From CAZCAQ01 sp964540135 (lineage in GTDB: Bacteria > Patescibacteriota > WWE3 > UBA101185 > UBA10185), in the NCBI GenBank assembly GCA_964540135.1, contig CAZILK010000002.1, forward strand, positions 52,997 through 116,996: a DNA stretch of 64,000 bases. The letters are read 5' to 3'. This document shows, piece by piece, positions 16,784-24,395 of the stretch. The notes under the pieces are model-generated. The model had not been told where the DNA came from and did no database searches. It saw only the letters and a list, made by a program, of their open reading frames with translations. The position numbers and the translations under genes were made by a program. Every line of letters starts with the position of its first letter. Positions within the stretch are counted from its first letter, which is position 1.

Positions 16784-18094
16784 CTATATACTTGTTATAT
16801 CCGCACCAAGTTTACTATAAACATTGATGATATCTGGATATCTTCTTTTTAAAATATCGACACCGTGAATTTTCGTCTCAACTTTATCACAAAGACTCGC
16901 TAAAAACACTGCTTTGCATGCCTGAATAACTTCTGGTACAACAACATCACCTCCGTGAAATTTCACAGGGCCGTGAACTATAATCTTCTGGGAATCTAAT
17001 ACATCAATTGTGGCTCCCATGTCTTTTAAGTTGTATACAAATCTAAGACCGGACTCATACATCCAGTTGTTTATAAGAAGCCTACCCTTTGTCCTAGAGG
17101 CTAAAGTTACAACAACAGGCAATACATCAACGGGAAAAGCGGGCCACGGACCTGGATTTAATTTAGGTAAATCGCTATCCGCCATTGGAAAACCTGAATT
17201 TATCGTATCTATTTCCAAATCCCCTGTTCCATCAATTAACAGATCAGAACCTTTAACTGTAAGTCCTATTCCAAATTTTGAAAATATATTAACTAACCCT
17301 CCTGAAATGTGTGTCTCACCACCACCAAGAACTGTTATCTTACCTCTTGTAACAGCTGCAGCTACAATAAAGCCACCTATATCAACAAAGTCCGGCTCAG
17401 GAATAAATGTTGCTCCTTTTAAATTGGTAGAACCGTGAATAACTAGTTTATTCGACCCTATACCCTCAATAGTTGCTCCCATATCAACAAGGAGTTTACT
17501 GAGCTGAACAACATGTGGTTCGCATGCAGCATTAATTAATGTTGTTTTTGCATCAAGACCTGCTAAATACATGAGTAGATTTTCGGTAGCTGTAACACTC
17601 GGTTCCGTTTGCCATATCGTTAAAGGCTCTGTACGAGGCTGTGCCGGTGCTTTAAACACAACACTATCTTCGTGATATTCAATGGAAACACCAGCTTTAG
17701 TAAACACCTCAATATGAGCTGCAATAGATCTTTTCCCAAGAGTGCATCCTCCAGGAAGAGGTATCTTCGCCTGTTTAAAACGATTTAGAAGCGGACCAAC
17801 GAACACTATGGAAGTTCTAATTAAGCTACCAAGCTCGTGATCAACTTCAAAAGTTGTTAAGTTATCAGCGGTAATAGTTACATCTGGAAGATTTTTCTCA
17901 ACCTTTGCACCAAGAAGTGCAGCCATCTCAAGCATTTTTGAAACATCAGTTGTATCGGGAAAGTTTTTACAGAAAACAGGTTCTTTTGTGAGAAGACTTG
18001 CAGAAATGACTTTAATAATTGCGTTTTTGTTTGGAATTGGCTCAACAGTTCCGTTTAGTGCTATTCCACCATTTACGATAATTGAGTTTGACAC
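16784..18094 (-). CDS. murA: UDP-GlcNAc 1-carboxyvinyltransferase (MurA)
   Basis: This 436-residue enzyme transfers enolpyruvate from PEP to UDP-GlcNAc, the first committed step of peptidoglycan synthesis. It has the two-domain EPSP-synthase fold. The N-terminal IVNGGIALNGTVEPIPNKNA keeps the catalytic KN, and the mobile loop PGGCTLGKR has the fosfomycin-binding Cys in place. The usual late Arg/Asp motif appears as FPVDVLPVVVTLA. The start codon is GTG, with TAAAAT 6 nt upstream, so the mRNA is leaderless. Confidence 0.92.
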   Translation of the reverse strand: MSNSIIVNGGIALNGTVEPIPNKNAIIKVISASLLTKEPVFCKNFPDTTDVSKMLEMAALLGAKVEKNLPDVTITADNLTTFEVDHELGSLIRTSIVFVGPLLNRFKQAKIPLPGGCTLGKRSIAAHIEVFTKAGVSIEYHEDSVVFKAPAQPRTEPLTIWQTEPSVTATENLLMYLAGLDAKTTLINAACEPHVVQLSKLLVDMGATIEGIGSNKLVIHGSTNLKGATFIPEPDFVDIGGFIVAAAVTRGKITVLGGGETHISGGLVNIFSKFGIGLTVKGSDLLIDGTGDLEIDTINSGFPMADSDLPKLNPGPWPAFPVDVLPVVVTLASRTKGRLLINNWMYESGLRFVYNLKDMGATIDVLDSQKIIVHGPVKFHGGDVVVPEVIQACKAVFLASLCDKVETKIHGVDILKRRYPDIINVYSKLGADITSI

Positions 18095-18115
18095 AAATTC
18101 ATTTTAACACCTCTG

Positions 18116-18925
18116 TCAAATATGCAAGTGGTTCATGAGTAAAAATCTAACAACCAAAGGACCCATTCCTCCTGGAGACGGAGAAACAACTCCTAAATGA
18201 TCTAAGGAATGATTTAAATTCAAATCTCCAGTCGTTTTGCCATTTAACACAGAGGACCCAAAATCAATTACATTACACCCAGATTTAATATCTTGGGGAT
18301 TAACAAGATTTGGAATCCCAGCACTTAAAATTATTAGGTCATAATCAAGTCTATCTCCAGCGTTGTAATTAATATTAATTTCAACAGAGTAACCTTGAGA
18401 TTTTAAGAAATAACTAGCAGGTTTTCCAACCAATTCTCCATACCCTATAATACAAGCTCTAAGAGGCTCGGCTTTTGGCGGGAGCATTGTACCCAAGAAG
18501 TACCGGACCCCCCGAACTACGGGAGATTCAAACTCACTTACACCTGTATAAAATAGGTTTTTTGACTCTTTACCTAAAATATCTATATCCTTTGCTTGAG
18601 GCAATAAATCAAGCAGTGGGTACAAAGATGAGTCAGGTAGTGGTAGTTGGACTATAATACTACCCACGCTGGCGTCTTCTGAGAGCTTAAGCAACAGCTG
18701 TTTGGTGATCTCAGCATCAGACTGACTTTTATAGTCTAACCTATATAGTCCTGCGGGAATACCGAGTCTTTTACAAACTTTGAGCTTTAAAGACACATAC
18801 TTTTCAGAAGACTCATTGTCCCCTATTTGGATTATTGCGAGTTCTTTTTCTTTAAAAGTTTTAGGGGCATTGAGTATCTGTTCTTCTAACTTTTCTGCAT
18901 GTAACTTACCATCAAACAGGATCAT
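18116..18925 (-). CDS. folD: Methylenetetrahydrofolate dehydrogenase/cyclohydrolase (FolD)
   Basis: This 269-residue bifunctional one-carbon enzyme interconverts methylene-, methenyl- and formyl-tetrahydrofolate. It has the catalytic YVSLKLKVCKRLGI (Y and K of the folate site), SIIVQLPLPDS, DIDILG, the NADP site CIIGYGELVGKPASYFL, and the C-terminal SPSPGGMGPLVV. TACCAT lies 6 nt before the ATG. Just upstream ends a structured RNA with its own terminator, so folD probably has its own promoter. The length is slightly short for the family (usually about 280-290). Confidence 0.92.
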   Translation of the reverse strand: MILFDGKLHAEKLEEQILNAPKTFKEKELAIIQIGDNESSEKYVSLKLKVCKRLGIPAGLYRLDYKSQSDAEITKQLLLKLSEDASVGSIIVQLPLPDSSLYPLLDLLPQAKDIDILGKESKNLFYTGVSEFESPVVRGVRYFLGTMLPPKAEPLRACIIGYGELVGKPASYFLKSQGYSVEININYNAGDRLDYDLIILSAGIPNLVNPQDIKSGCNVIDFGSSVLNGKTTGDLNLNHSLDHLGVVSPSPGGMGPLVVRFLLMNHLHI

Positions 18926-18939
18926 GGAAAAATGGTATC

Positions 18940-18972
18940 AAAAAAAGGGACAATGCGCTAAAAGCGCATTGT
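18940..18972 (-). terminator. Rho-independent terminator of the small RNA
   Basis: A perfect 10-bp stem, ACAATGCGCT with AGCGCATTGT and a 3-nt loop (18950-18972), followed on the minus strand by CCC and seven Ts. It lies between the RNA and folD. Confidence 0.85.
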
Positions 18973-19166
18973 GTTGTTTGAAAAATAAGTTCGTCCCGAT
19001 GTGGAGTATGAACTGAAATGGATCCCTTTAGGAAACGTGGAGTTCTATTGCAAATTCAAAAGAACCTGCAAAAACTGAACTCCTAAAATGAGTAACGTCG
19101 GGAAACTCATTTGTGTACAGATCAACACTCTCACATCAGGAACCCTTGCGGGTTGACCTAATAGTC
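18940..19166 (-). ncRNA. Unassigned structured small RNA upstream of folD
   Basis: This gene-free stretch of the minus strand has a near-ideal promoter, several strong helices and a Rho-independent terminator, so I call a stand-alone RNA of about 226 nt. In RNA order: an AACCC-GCAA-GGGTT tetraloop hairpin; CCTGATGTGAGAGT, which pairs with ACTCCACATCGGG near the 3' end and closes a large multibranch loop; ATGAGT/ACTCAT; and a long hairpin GGAGTTC...GAACTCC with inner TTGCA/TGCAA. I find no 6S, SRP, RNase P, tmRNA, ZTP or T-box signature. Confidence 0.6.
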
Positions 19167-19172
19167 CTTTTA

Positions 19173-19201
19173 AATATACAAAAAACAGGATTAATCGTCA
19201 A
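19173..19201 (-). promoter_or_regulatory. Promoter of the small RNA
   Basis: TTGACG (19196-19201), a 17-bp spacer and TATATT (19173-19178) on the minus strand, just after the M50 protease stop codon. The expected start is at about 19165-19166. Confidence 0.75.
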
Positions 19202-19827
19202 ACACCAACACCTAAAAGTTTTATTGATATATCAACAAACGGCTGAATAAGAATGCCTGTTGAACGCGTCACAACAAGAATAAGTAGTATAAACATCCCG
19301 TATTGTTCCATCTGAATCCATTGTACTGCAAGACTTCTTGGTAACAGGCCAAATACTACCTTAAAGCCATCCAAAGGGTGCACGGGGATTAGATTAAAAA
19401 ATGCTAAAAATAAATTGAAATAGACCATTAAATATGCAAAAGTAGATAGAGCTGTTATAAAAAGTGCACTTCCCTGCCCTTCTGAAATTCTAAAGATTAC
19501 GGCAAATACCCCAGCTATTAGAAGATTTGATAACGGACCTGCAAATGAGATTACGGCTCCATCTCTTCTTGGGTTTTTAAGATTGTATGGATTAAAAGGT
19601 ACTGGTTTTCCCCACCCAAAGCCAACGACAAGAAGAAGTAGAGTTCCAAAAGGGTCAAGATGTTTTAACGGATTAAGTGTTAGCCTGCCTAGGTCTTTTG
19701 CTGTGTTATCACCTAAAAGGTGGGCTGAAAACGCATGAGCAAACTCATGGATAGACAAAGAAATAACTAAACATGAAAAAAGAAGCCCAAACATTATTGG
19801 GTTTTCACTTAGCGTCTGAAGTAACAT
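19198..19827 (-). CDS. Site-2 protease family (M50) membrane metalloprotease
   Basis: A 209-residue integral membrane protein with the zinc motif SIHEFAHAFSAHLLGD (HExxH) in its second membrane segment and a later HPLDGFKV (NPxDG type), which supplies the third ligand Asp. Four to six hydrophobic segments are visible and no PDZ domain is present, so it is the short RseP/SpoIVFB-like class often called a Zn-dependent membrane protease. The substrate is unknown. TATACT lies 7 nt before the ATG. Confidence 0.88.
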   Translation of the reverse strand: MLLQTLSENPIMFGLLFSCLVISLSIHEFAHAFSAHLLGDNTAKDLGRLTLNPLKHLDPFGTLLLLVVGFGWGKPVPFNPYNLKNPRRDGAVISFAGPLSNLLIAGVFAVIFRISEGQGSALFITALSTFAYLMVYFNLFLAFFNLIPVHPLDGFKVVFGLLPRSLAVQWIQMEQYGMFILLILVVTRSTGILIQPFVDISIKLLGVGV

Positions 19828-19944
19828 ATCCAGTAGTATAGCTCAAAGACTCTGCCTGGTAAAACATAGGCCTAACAGCTGTAAACACTTTCGTACTACA
19901 ACAAACTACTACAACTTTTTTAAATAGGGTGCTAAAATCCGCTA

Positions 19945-20118
19945 GTGATAAAGTTTTTACAATCATCTTATGACGAACTTAAACTTGTAAGCTGGCCGAC
20001 AAGAGCTGAGGCAACTAGGCTTTGCCTTATTATTGCAGGTATGAGTATTTTTATAAGTTTATTTGTAGCGGGAGCAGATTTTGTGTATACTAAGCTGCTC
20101 GAATTAATTATTAACTAA
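19945..20118 (+). CDS. secE: Preprotein translocase subunit SecE
   Basis: A 57-residue minimal SecE. The amphipathic start has the family's YDELKLVSWPTRAEATR (WP with following basic residues), followed by one membrane segment IIAGMSIFISLFVAGADFVY. SecE holds SecY and SecG together in the translocon. It starts with GTG at 19945; a TAAAAT box at 19933-19938 lies 6 nt before it, so the transcript is leaderless. It precedes nusG, the conserved bacterial order secE-nusG-rplK-rplA. Confidence 0.9.
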   Translation: MIKFLQSSYDELKLVSWPTRAEATRLCLIIAGMSIFISLFVAGADFVYTKLLELIIN

Positions 20119-20139
20119 AGTACTAGCTTTTTAGTACTT
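20118..20139 (+). repeat. Perfect hairpin between secE and nusG
   Basis: AAGTACTA and TAGTACTT form an 8-bp perfect stem with a 6-nt GCTTTT loop, starting on the last base of the secE stop codon. It has no following T run, so it is probably a processing or translational element rather than a terminator. Confidence 0.6.
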
Positions 20140-20153
20140 AACCAAGCAAAAAA

Positions 20154-20759
20154 ATGACAAAAACAACTGATCTAGAAAGCACAAAAGGCCAAATACTTAA
20201 AGACAGTATTATTGAAATATCAGACAAAGTCACAGATAGTGCAAAGTGGTATGTAATACATACTTACTCTGGTCATGAAAAAAAAGTAGCTTTAACTTTA
20301 AAACAAAGAATAGAAGCTTTGGGTCTTCTTGATAAGGTATTTAAAGTAATGATCCCAACACAAGAAAAAATCGTTGTATCTGAAGGTAAAAAACGAAAAG
20401 TAGAAGAACGAATATATCCAGGATACGTTCTTGTTCAAATGGACCTCAATGACGATGTATGGTACGTAGTCCGCTCAACTAGAGGTGTTACTGGCTTTGT
20501 AGGTACAGGAACAAACCCTGCTCCTATTGCTGAGGTTGAGGTTCAAACACTTATGAAAGTTATGAGTATGGATTCACCAAAATTTGAAACCAAGTTTTCT
20601 GAAGGCGATGCAGTTAAAATTATTGAAGGTCCTTTTGCAGACTTTTTAGGTAAGATTGACGAAGTTAACGAAGAACAAGGCAAGCTTAAGGTTTTAGTAT
20701 CTGTTTTTGGTCGTGAAACACCAGTTGAGCTTGACTTTACCCAGGTAAAAAGCTTATAA
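20154..20759 (+). CDS. nusG: Transcription antitermination factor NusG
   Basis: A 201-residue NusG. The NGN domain (about residues 28-130) starts KWYVIHTYSGHEKKVA and contains YPGYVLVQMDL and RGVTGFVG. The C-terminal KOW domain has GDAVKIIEGPFADFLGKI. NusG binds RNA polymerase and links it to the ribosome and Rho. A Thr/Lys/Ser-rich extension of about 25 residues precedes the NGN domain. It is the second gene of secE-nusG-rplK-rplA. Confidence 0.95.
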   Translation: MTKTTDLESTKGQILKDSIIEISDKVTDSAKWYVIHTYSGHEKKVALTLKQRIEALGLLDKVFKVMIPTQEKIVVSEGKKRKVEERIYPGYVLVQMDLNDDVWYVVRSTRGVTGFVGTGTNPAPIAEVEVQTLMKVMSMDSPKFETKFSEGDAVKIIEGPFADFLGKIDEVNEEQGKLKVLVSVFGRETPVELDFTQVKSL

Positions 20760-20768
20760 CAATTCAAC

Positions 20769-21212
20769 ATGGCTGACGTAATTAAAAAAACTAAAAAAAT
20801 AAAAGCTATTATTAAGCTAAACGTACCGGCAGGACAAGCAACACCTGCTCCACCGGTAGGACCGGCGCTTGGTCAACACGGCGTACCTCTAATGGAGTTT
20901 TGTAAGGAATACAATGCTCGTACCCAAAAACAATCAGGCAGCATTATTCCTGTTGTTATAACAGTTTACGAAGATAGATCATTCAGCTTTATTACAAAAA
21001 CACCGCTAACATCAGATCTTATTAAAAAGGCGCTTGGCATTAAGTCCGGATCAGCAGTTCCTAACAAAAATAAAGTAGGAAAACTAAGTAAAGCTCAAAT
21101 TGAAGAGATTGCTAATGCTAAAATGGTTGATTTAAACGCAAGAGACCTAGCAGAGGCTGTCAAAGTTGTTGCTGGTACTGCCAGATCAATGGGTGTTGAG
21201 GTGGAAAAATAA
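20769..21212 (+). CDS. rplK: 50S ribosomal protein L11
   Basis: A 147-residue L11, normal length. It has the proline-rich segment VPAGQATPAPPVGPALGQHG and the C-terminal rRNA-binding ending VKVVAGTARSMGVEV. It forms part of the GTPase-associated centre. It lies 9 bp after nusG with no evident Shine-Dalgarno site. Confidence 0.97.
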   Translation: MADVIKKTKKIKAIIKLNVPAGQATPAPPVGPALGQHGVPLMEFCKEYNARTQKQSGSIIPVVITVYEDRSFSFITKTPLTSDLIKKALGIKSGSAVPNKNKVGKLSKAQIEEIANAKMVDLNARDLAEAVKVVAGTARSMGVEVEK

Positions 21213-21213
21213 C

Positions 21214-21897
21214 ATGAAAGAATCAGAAGTTAAGAAAAAACAACAAGGTAAAAAAGTCGTTAAGACTCCCCTATCTGTTACTGATGCTATTACTCAAGCT
21301 GTTAAGGCATCTAAAACAAAGTTCCCGGCAACAGTTGAAGCTCATTTTAACTTCAATCTTGATGTTACAAAAGCTGACCAAACAATCAGAACAACTACAG
21401 TTTTACCAAACGGAACAGGTAAAACAGTTAAGATTGCTGTTTTTGCTTCAAAATCAGTTCCTGAGGCAGATCTTGAACTCAGTGAAGATGATTTGCCAAA
21501 GATTTTATCCGGAGCTATCAAACCACATGTAGATTTTGATTTCTTAGTTTCTGAACCAAGATATATGCCTAAACTTGCAACCGTTGCAAGAACTCTAGGG
21601 CCTGCAGGAGTGATGCCAAATCCTAAAAACGGAACAGTTAGTGATAACCCTGCTGAGGCTGTTAAAAAGCTACGACAAGGTCAGGTAGAGCTTAAAAACG
21701 AACAAAACCAAGCTGTAATCCATACTGTTATTGGGAAAACAAGTTTCACACAAGAACAACTTGAAGAAAACTTTGCAGAAGTTCTCTCAACACTTAAGCA
21801 AAATAAGCCCGTCAAAGCAAAACCAGGCTGGATTAAATCCTGTTTTATAACAACAACCATGGGACCAAGCTTCTCAGTTAACCTCCTTGAACTCTAA
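21214..21897 (+). CDS. rplA: 50S ribosomal protein L1
   Basis: A protein of about 227 residues with L1 features: TVARTLGPAGVMPNPKNGTV, AVKKLRQGQVELK and the end KSCFITTTMGPSFSVN. The start is the ATG at 21214, one base after the rplK stop. The segment before it is not conserved, and GAGGTGG upstream can serve as ribosome binding site. L1 typically also represses its own operon by binding mRNA; I did not find a clear operator here. Confidence 0.95.
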   Translation: MKESEVKKKQQGKKVVKTPLSVTDAITQAVKASKTKFPATVEAHFNFNLDVTKADQTIRTTTVLPNGTGKTVKIAVFASKSVPEADLELSEDDLPKILSGAIKPHVDFDFLVSEPRYMPKLATVARTLGPAGVMPNPKNGTVSDNPAEAVKKLRQGQVELKNEQNQAVIHTVIGKTSFTQEQLEENFAEVLSTLKQNKPVKAKPGWIKSCFITTTMGPSFSVNLLEL

Positions 21898-21940
21898 TCC
21901 CACTCTTTTTAGACAATATACGCTAAAGTAAAGCAAAAAC

Positions 21941-21969
21941 TTGACAGTTTTAAAACTCGGAACTAATAT
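21941..21969 (+). promoter_or_regulatory. Promoter of the small membrane protein
   Basis: A consensus TTGACA (21941-21946), a 17-bp spacer and TAATAT (21964-21969), 6 nt before the ATG at 21976. Confidence 0.8.
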
Positions 21970-21975
21970 TTTGGC

Positions 21976-22225
21976 ATGGAAAAACCAATCACAAGCCTAA
22001 CCGATCTCATTGTACTTTTAACTAATATCACCACAGTAGCTTGCAACGTTTTTAATTCCACTTGGCGCCCTGCCCGCCCTCATCTCTCTAATAGTATATT
22101 TTCTAAGCAGTAACCCAAACACAAAGAAAACTACAAAGAGGATTGTATTTGCGTATCTCCTTGTATTCCCAGTTATGATCGCATTTATAACCCTAAGAGT
22201 TATAGTGTTGAATATAGTCAAATAG
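21976..22225 (+). pseudogene. Small two-span membrane protein, frameshifted in T5
   Basis: The ATG at 21976 follows an ideal promoter by 6 nt and reads MEKPITSLTDLIVLLTNITT, but the frame stops after 43 codons. The next frame, which has no start codon after its last stop, encodes two hydrophobic segments (PLGALPALISLIVYFL and VFAYLLVFPVMIAFITL) ending at 22225. Removing one T from the T5 run at 22049-22053 gives one protein of about 82 residues with three hydrophobic segments. It resembles small membrane proteins common in CPR genomes, but the function is unknown. Sequencing error, mutation or slippage cannot be told apart. Confidence 0.6.
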
Positions 22226-22243
22226 ACCTTAATTAAGTGGTAA

Positions 22244-22272
22244 TTGACAACCGCCTCCCCTTCCTTTAAACT
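22244..22272 (+). promoter_or_regulatory. Promoter of the rplJ-rplL operon
   Basis: TTGACA (22244-22249), a 17-bp spacer and TAAACT (22267-22272), giving a start near 22279 and a leader of about 109 nt. Confidence 0.8.
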
Positions 22273-22278
22273 GACCTA

Positions 22279-22366
22279 CAGCCAAAGACAGCAAGGGCGA
22301 AAGCTTAATTATCTTGCCGAGGTAAAATACAGTTCGTGTTTTAACTCACCTTTGGTGGGTTTTTTT
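22279..22366 (+). ncRNA. L10 leader with attenuator
   Basis: The 5' leader of rplJ contains the L10-binding element: GGGCGAAAGCTTAATTAT next to TTGCCGAGG, which pairs with GGCAAG-type sequence upstream. The last part, CTCACC TTT GGTGGG followed by seven Ts (22345-22366), is a Rho-independent attenuator. Free L10 (with L12) binds the leader and represses the operon by terminating transcription, the known autogenous scheme. Structure and location are classical. Confidence 0.85.
22345..22366 (+). terminator. Attenuator terminator of the L10 leader
   Basis: A 6-bp stem CTCACC/GGTGGG (one T-G wobble) with a TTT loop and a T7 run, 22 nt before the rplJ ATG. Confidence 0.75.
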
Positions 22367-22387
22367 AATTGGATTTAAGGAGATCGT

Positions 22388-22915
22388 ATGCCAAATATTA
22401 AAAATACAGATATAGTCCAAGGACTTGAGAAAAAGCTTACAGGCAGTACTGGCGTTCTTGTTGCAGCCTATTCTGGCGTTAATGCAAATAGCTTTAACAA
22501 ACTAAGAGACGCTATTGCGGGGGCTTCAGGCTATACAGAAGTTGCTAAAAACACACTTATGAAAATAGCATTGAAAGAAACAGGACTTCATAATGCCGAC
22601 TTAGATATGTTCTTAAAAGAACAAACAGTTACAGTAATCTGTACTGGTGATCCTTTTGCTATGCTCAAAAGGCTCTATGATTTCTCAAAAGAAAATGAAA
22701 AGTTTGTTGTCAAAGCGGGGCTTATGGACAACATGGTTTATACAGGAGCCCAGTTGGAAGCAATAAGCAAGCTTCCAAGCAAAGAAGTGCTTATTGCCAA
22801 GATGATCGGTGGACTAATCTCCCCTATCTACGGAATAGTAAATGTTTTAAGTGGACCGCATAGAAACTTTGTATATGCGCTATCCGCTATCGCTACAAAA
22901 AAGGAGGTAGCATAA
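22388..22915 (+). CDS. rplJ: 50S ribosomal protein L10
   Basis: A 175-residue L10, normal length. The N-terminal rRNA-binding part contains LVAAYSGVNANSFNKLRDAI, the middle KLPSKEVLIAKMIGGLISP, and the C-terminal helix binds L12 dimers. It follows the L10 leader and has a good Shine-Dalgarno site (TTAAGGAGATCGT ATG). Confidence 0.95.
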   Translation: MPNIKNTDIVQGLEKKLTGSTGVLVAAYSGVNANSFNKLRDAIAGASGYTEVAKNTLMKIALKETGLHNADLDMFLKEQTVTVICTGDPFAMLKRLYDFSKENEKFVVKAGLMDNMVYTGAQLEAISKLPSKEVLIAKMIGGLISPIYGIVNVLSGPHRNFVYALSAIATKKEVA

Positions 22916-22916
22916 C

Positions 22917-23318
22917 ATGACAGACGTAAAACTATCCGCAACAGCTGAGAAAGTAATGGAAATGGTCGAAAAAATGACCGTTTTAGAGCTAAATGACTTA
23001 GTCAAAGCTTTAGAAGAAAAGTTTGGAGTATCAGCAAGTGCTCCTATGATGATGGGGGCTCAAGGAGCCGCACCAGCAGCTGACGCTGCACCGGTTGAAG
23101 AAAAAACCGAGTATGATGTAGTACTTGCAGACGCAGGCGCAAATAAGCTTGCAGTTATCAAGGTAGTTCGAGAACTCAACCAGACACTCGGTCTTGTTGA
23201 AGCCAAGAACCTTGTTGAAGCAGCACCAAAAACAATCTTAGAAGGTGCTAAAAAAGACGCAGCAGATCAGGCTAAGAAAAAGCTTGAAGAAGCTGGTGCT
23301 AAAGTAGAGTTAAAATAA
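22917..23318 (+). CDS. rplL: 50S ribosomal protein L7/L12
   Basis: A 133-residue L7/L12. It has the N-terminal dimerisation helices (VMEMVEKMTVLELNDLVKAL), an Ala/Pro hinge of about 20 residues, and the globular C-terminal domain with EKTEYDVVLADAGANKLAVI and LVEAAPKTILEG, which recruits translation factors. A Shine-Dalgarno site (AAAGGAGGT) lies at the end of rplJ, and the ATG is one base after the rplJ stop. Confidence 0.96.
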   Translation: MTDVKLSATAEKVMEMVEKMTVLELNDLVKALEEKFGVSASAPMMMGAQGAAPAADAAPVEEKTEYDVVLADAGANKLAVIKVVRELNQTLGLVEAKNLVEAAPKTILEGAKKDAADQAKKKLEEAGAKVELK

Positions 23319-23343
23319 CTCGCTTTTAAGTTGTAATCAAAGC

Positions 23344-23368
23344 AAAAAGCTCCCTTTGGGAGCTTTTT
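23344..23368 (+). terminator. Rho-independent terminator of rplJ-rplL
   Basis: An 11-bp inverted repeat AAAAAGCTCCC / GGGAGCTTTTT with a TTT loop, ending in a T run, 26 bp after the rplL stop. Confidence 0.9.
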
Positions 23369-23435
23369 GTGTTTCTAGATATAAAGTTATATATCGCACT
23401 TAGATTATTAATATTTGATATACTTCAAAGCAGAT

Positions 23436-24392
23436 ATGTTTAGTACCATTTACCAGATTGCAAGGACAGCACGACCCCGTCAGTGGCTTAAAAACGCCAG
23501 TTTATTTGCAGCTCCACTATTTGCAGGAGCACTCAGTAACCCCGAAACACTGAGTCTTAGTTTTAGAGCACTATTTGTGTTCTGCTTAATAGCCTCAGCA
23601 GGATATTTTATTAATGACATTGTCGATGCACCAAAAGACAGAATGCATCCTGTTAAGAAAAATAGACCAATAGCCTCGGGCAAGCTTAAGATGTCTACAG
23701 CTCTTCTTATAGTAATCTTGTTAGTTATCTTTGGCTTATTTTATTCCGTTTCATACATTGGCACATATTTCACGGTTGTTGTTCTAGCATATATTGTCAT
23801 ACAGCTTGTGTATTCTTTTTACCTCCGAGATGTCATTATTTTAGATGCTATGGTTGTAGCATCACTTTTCATAGTTAGAGTTTTTGCAGGAGGACTTGCT
23901 GCAGAAGTCTCTGTCTCATCATGGCTTATATTGACAACTATTGGTTTGGCTTTACTACTGGCTTTTGGTAAAAGAAGGTCAGAAAAAACCATTCTTAAAA
24001 AATATGATGCTGGAAATGATGCGGGTAAAGAGACACGTAAAACCTTAAGACACTACCCCGATAGCCTACTCGATAGTATGATTTCTATGTCAGCTGCTTT
24101 TTGCATCATAACCTATGCTCTTTTCACATTCCAGATCTCGCCTACCGGTTTTTACAGCCCATCTCTTTCATCTATCTTGCCGTCAATACTTAGAACACCA
24201 AAGCTCATGATGCTAACAATTCCTCTTGTAATTTATGGGGTAGCAAGATATCTATATGTAATTTATGAAAAAAATGAAGGAGAATCTCCCGAACGAGTAC
24301 TTCTATCAGATAAAGCGTTATTAACCTCTGTGATTCTTTGGGTTCTAGTGACAGTTGTTGTCATATATATACTGCCTGTGATAGCGGGGTAA
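23436..24392 (+). CDS. UbiA-family prenyltransferase (DPPR synthase-like)
   Basis: A protein of about 318 residues with eight or nine membrane helices. The first UbiA Asp-rich motif is present as INDIVDAPKDRMHPVKKNRP followed by IASG. This pattern (NDxxDxxxDxxHPxKxxRPIASG) matches the decaprenyl-phosphate phosphoribosyltransferase subgroup, which transfers a phosphoribosyl group to a polyprenyl phosphate. The substrate here is inferred. A TTG at 23415 is an alternative start, but a TATACT box (23419-23424) overlaps it, so the ATG at 23436 is preferred. Confidence 0.78.
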   Translation: MFSTIYQIARTARPRQWLKNASLFAAPLFAGALSNPETLSLSFRALFVFCLIASAGYFINDIVDAPKDRMHPVKKNRPIASGKLKMSTALLIVILLVIFGLFYSVSYIGTYFTVVVLAYIVIQLVYSFYLRDVIILDAMVVASLFIVRVFAGGLAAEVSVSSWLILTTIGLALLLAFGKRRSEKTILKKYDAGNDAGKETRKTLRHYPDSLLDSMISMSAAFCIITYALFTFQISPTGFYSPSLSSILPSILRTPKLMMLTIPLVIYGVARYLYVIYEKNEGESPERVLLSDKALLTSVILWVLVTVVVIYILPVIAG

Positions 24393-24395
24393 ATT

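Noticed and set aside
18940..19166. ZTP (pfl) riboswitch or other leader of folD
   Set aside because: The ZTP core (CCGCCTGGGC-like) is absent, the RNA has its own terminator before folD, and folD has a -10 box of its own.
18940..19166. 6S RNA, SRP RNA, RNase P RNA or tmRNA
   Set aside because: I looked for their conserved cores (GGAAGG/AGCAGC of SRP, GAGGAAAGTC of RNase P, 6S central bubble) and did not find them. A divergent 6S cannot be excluded.
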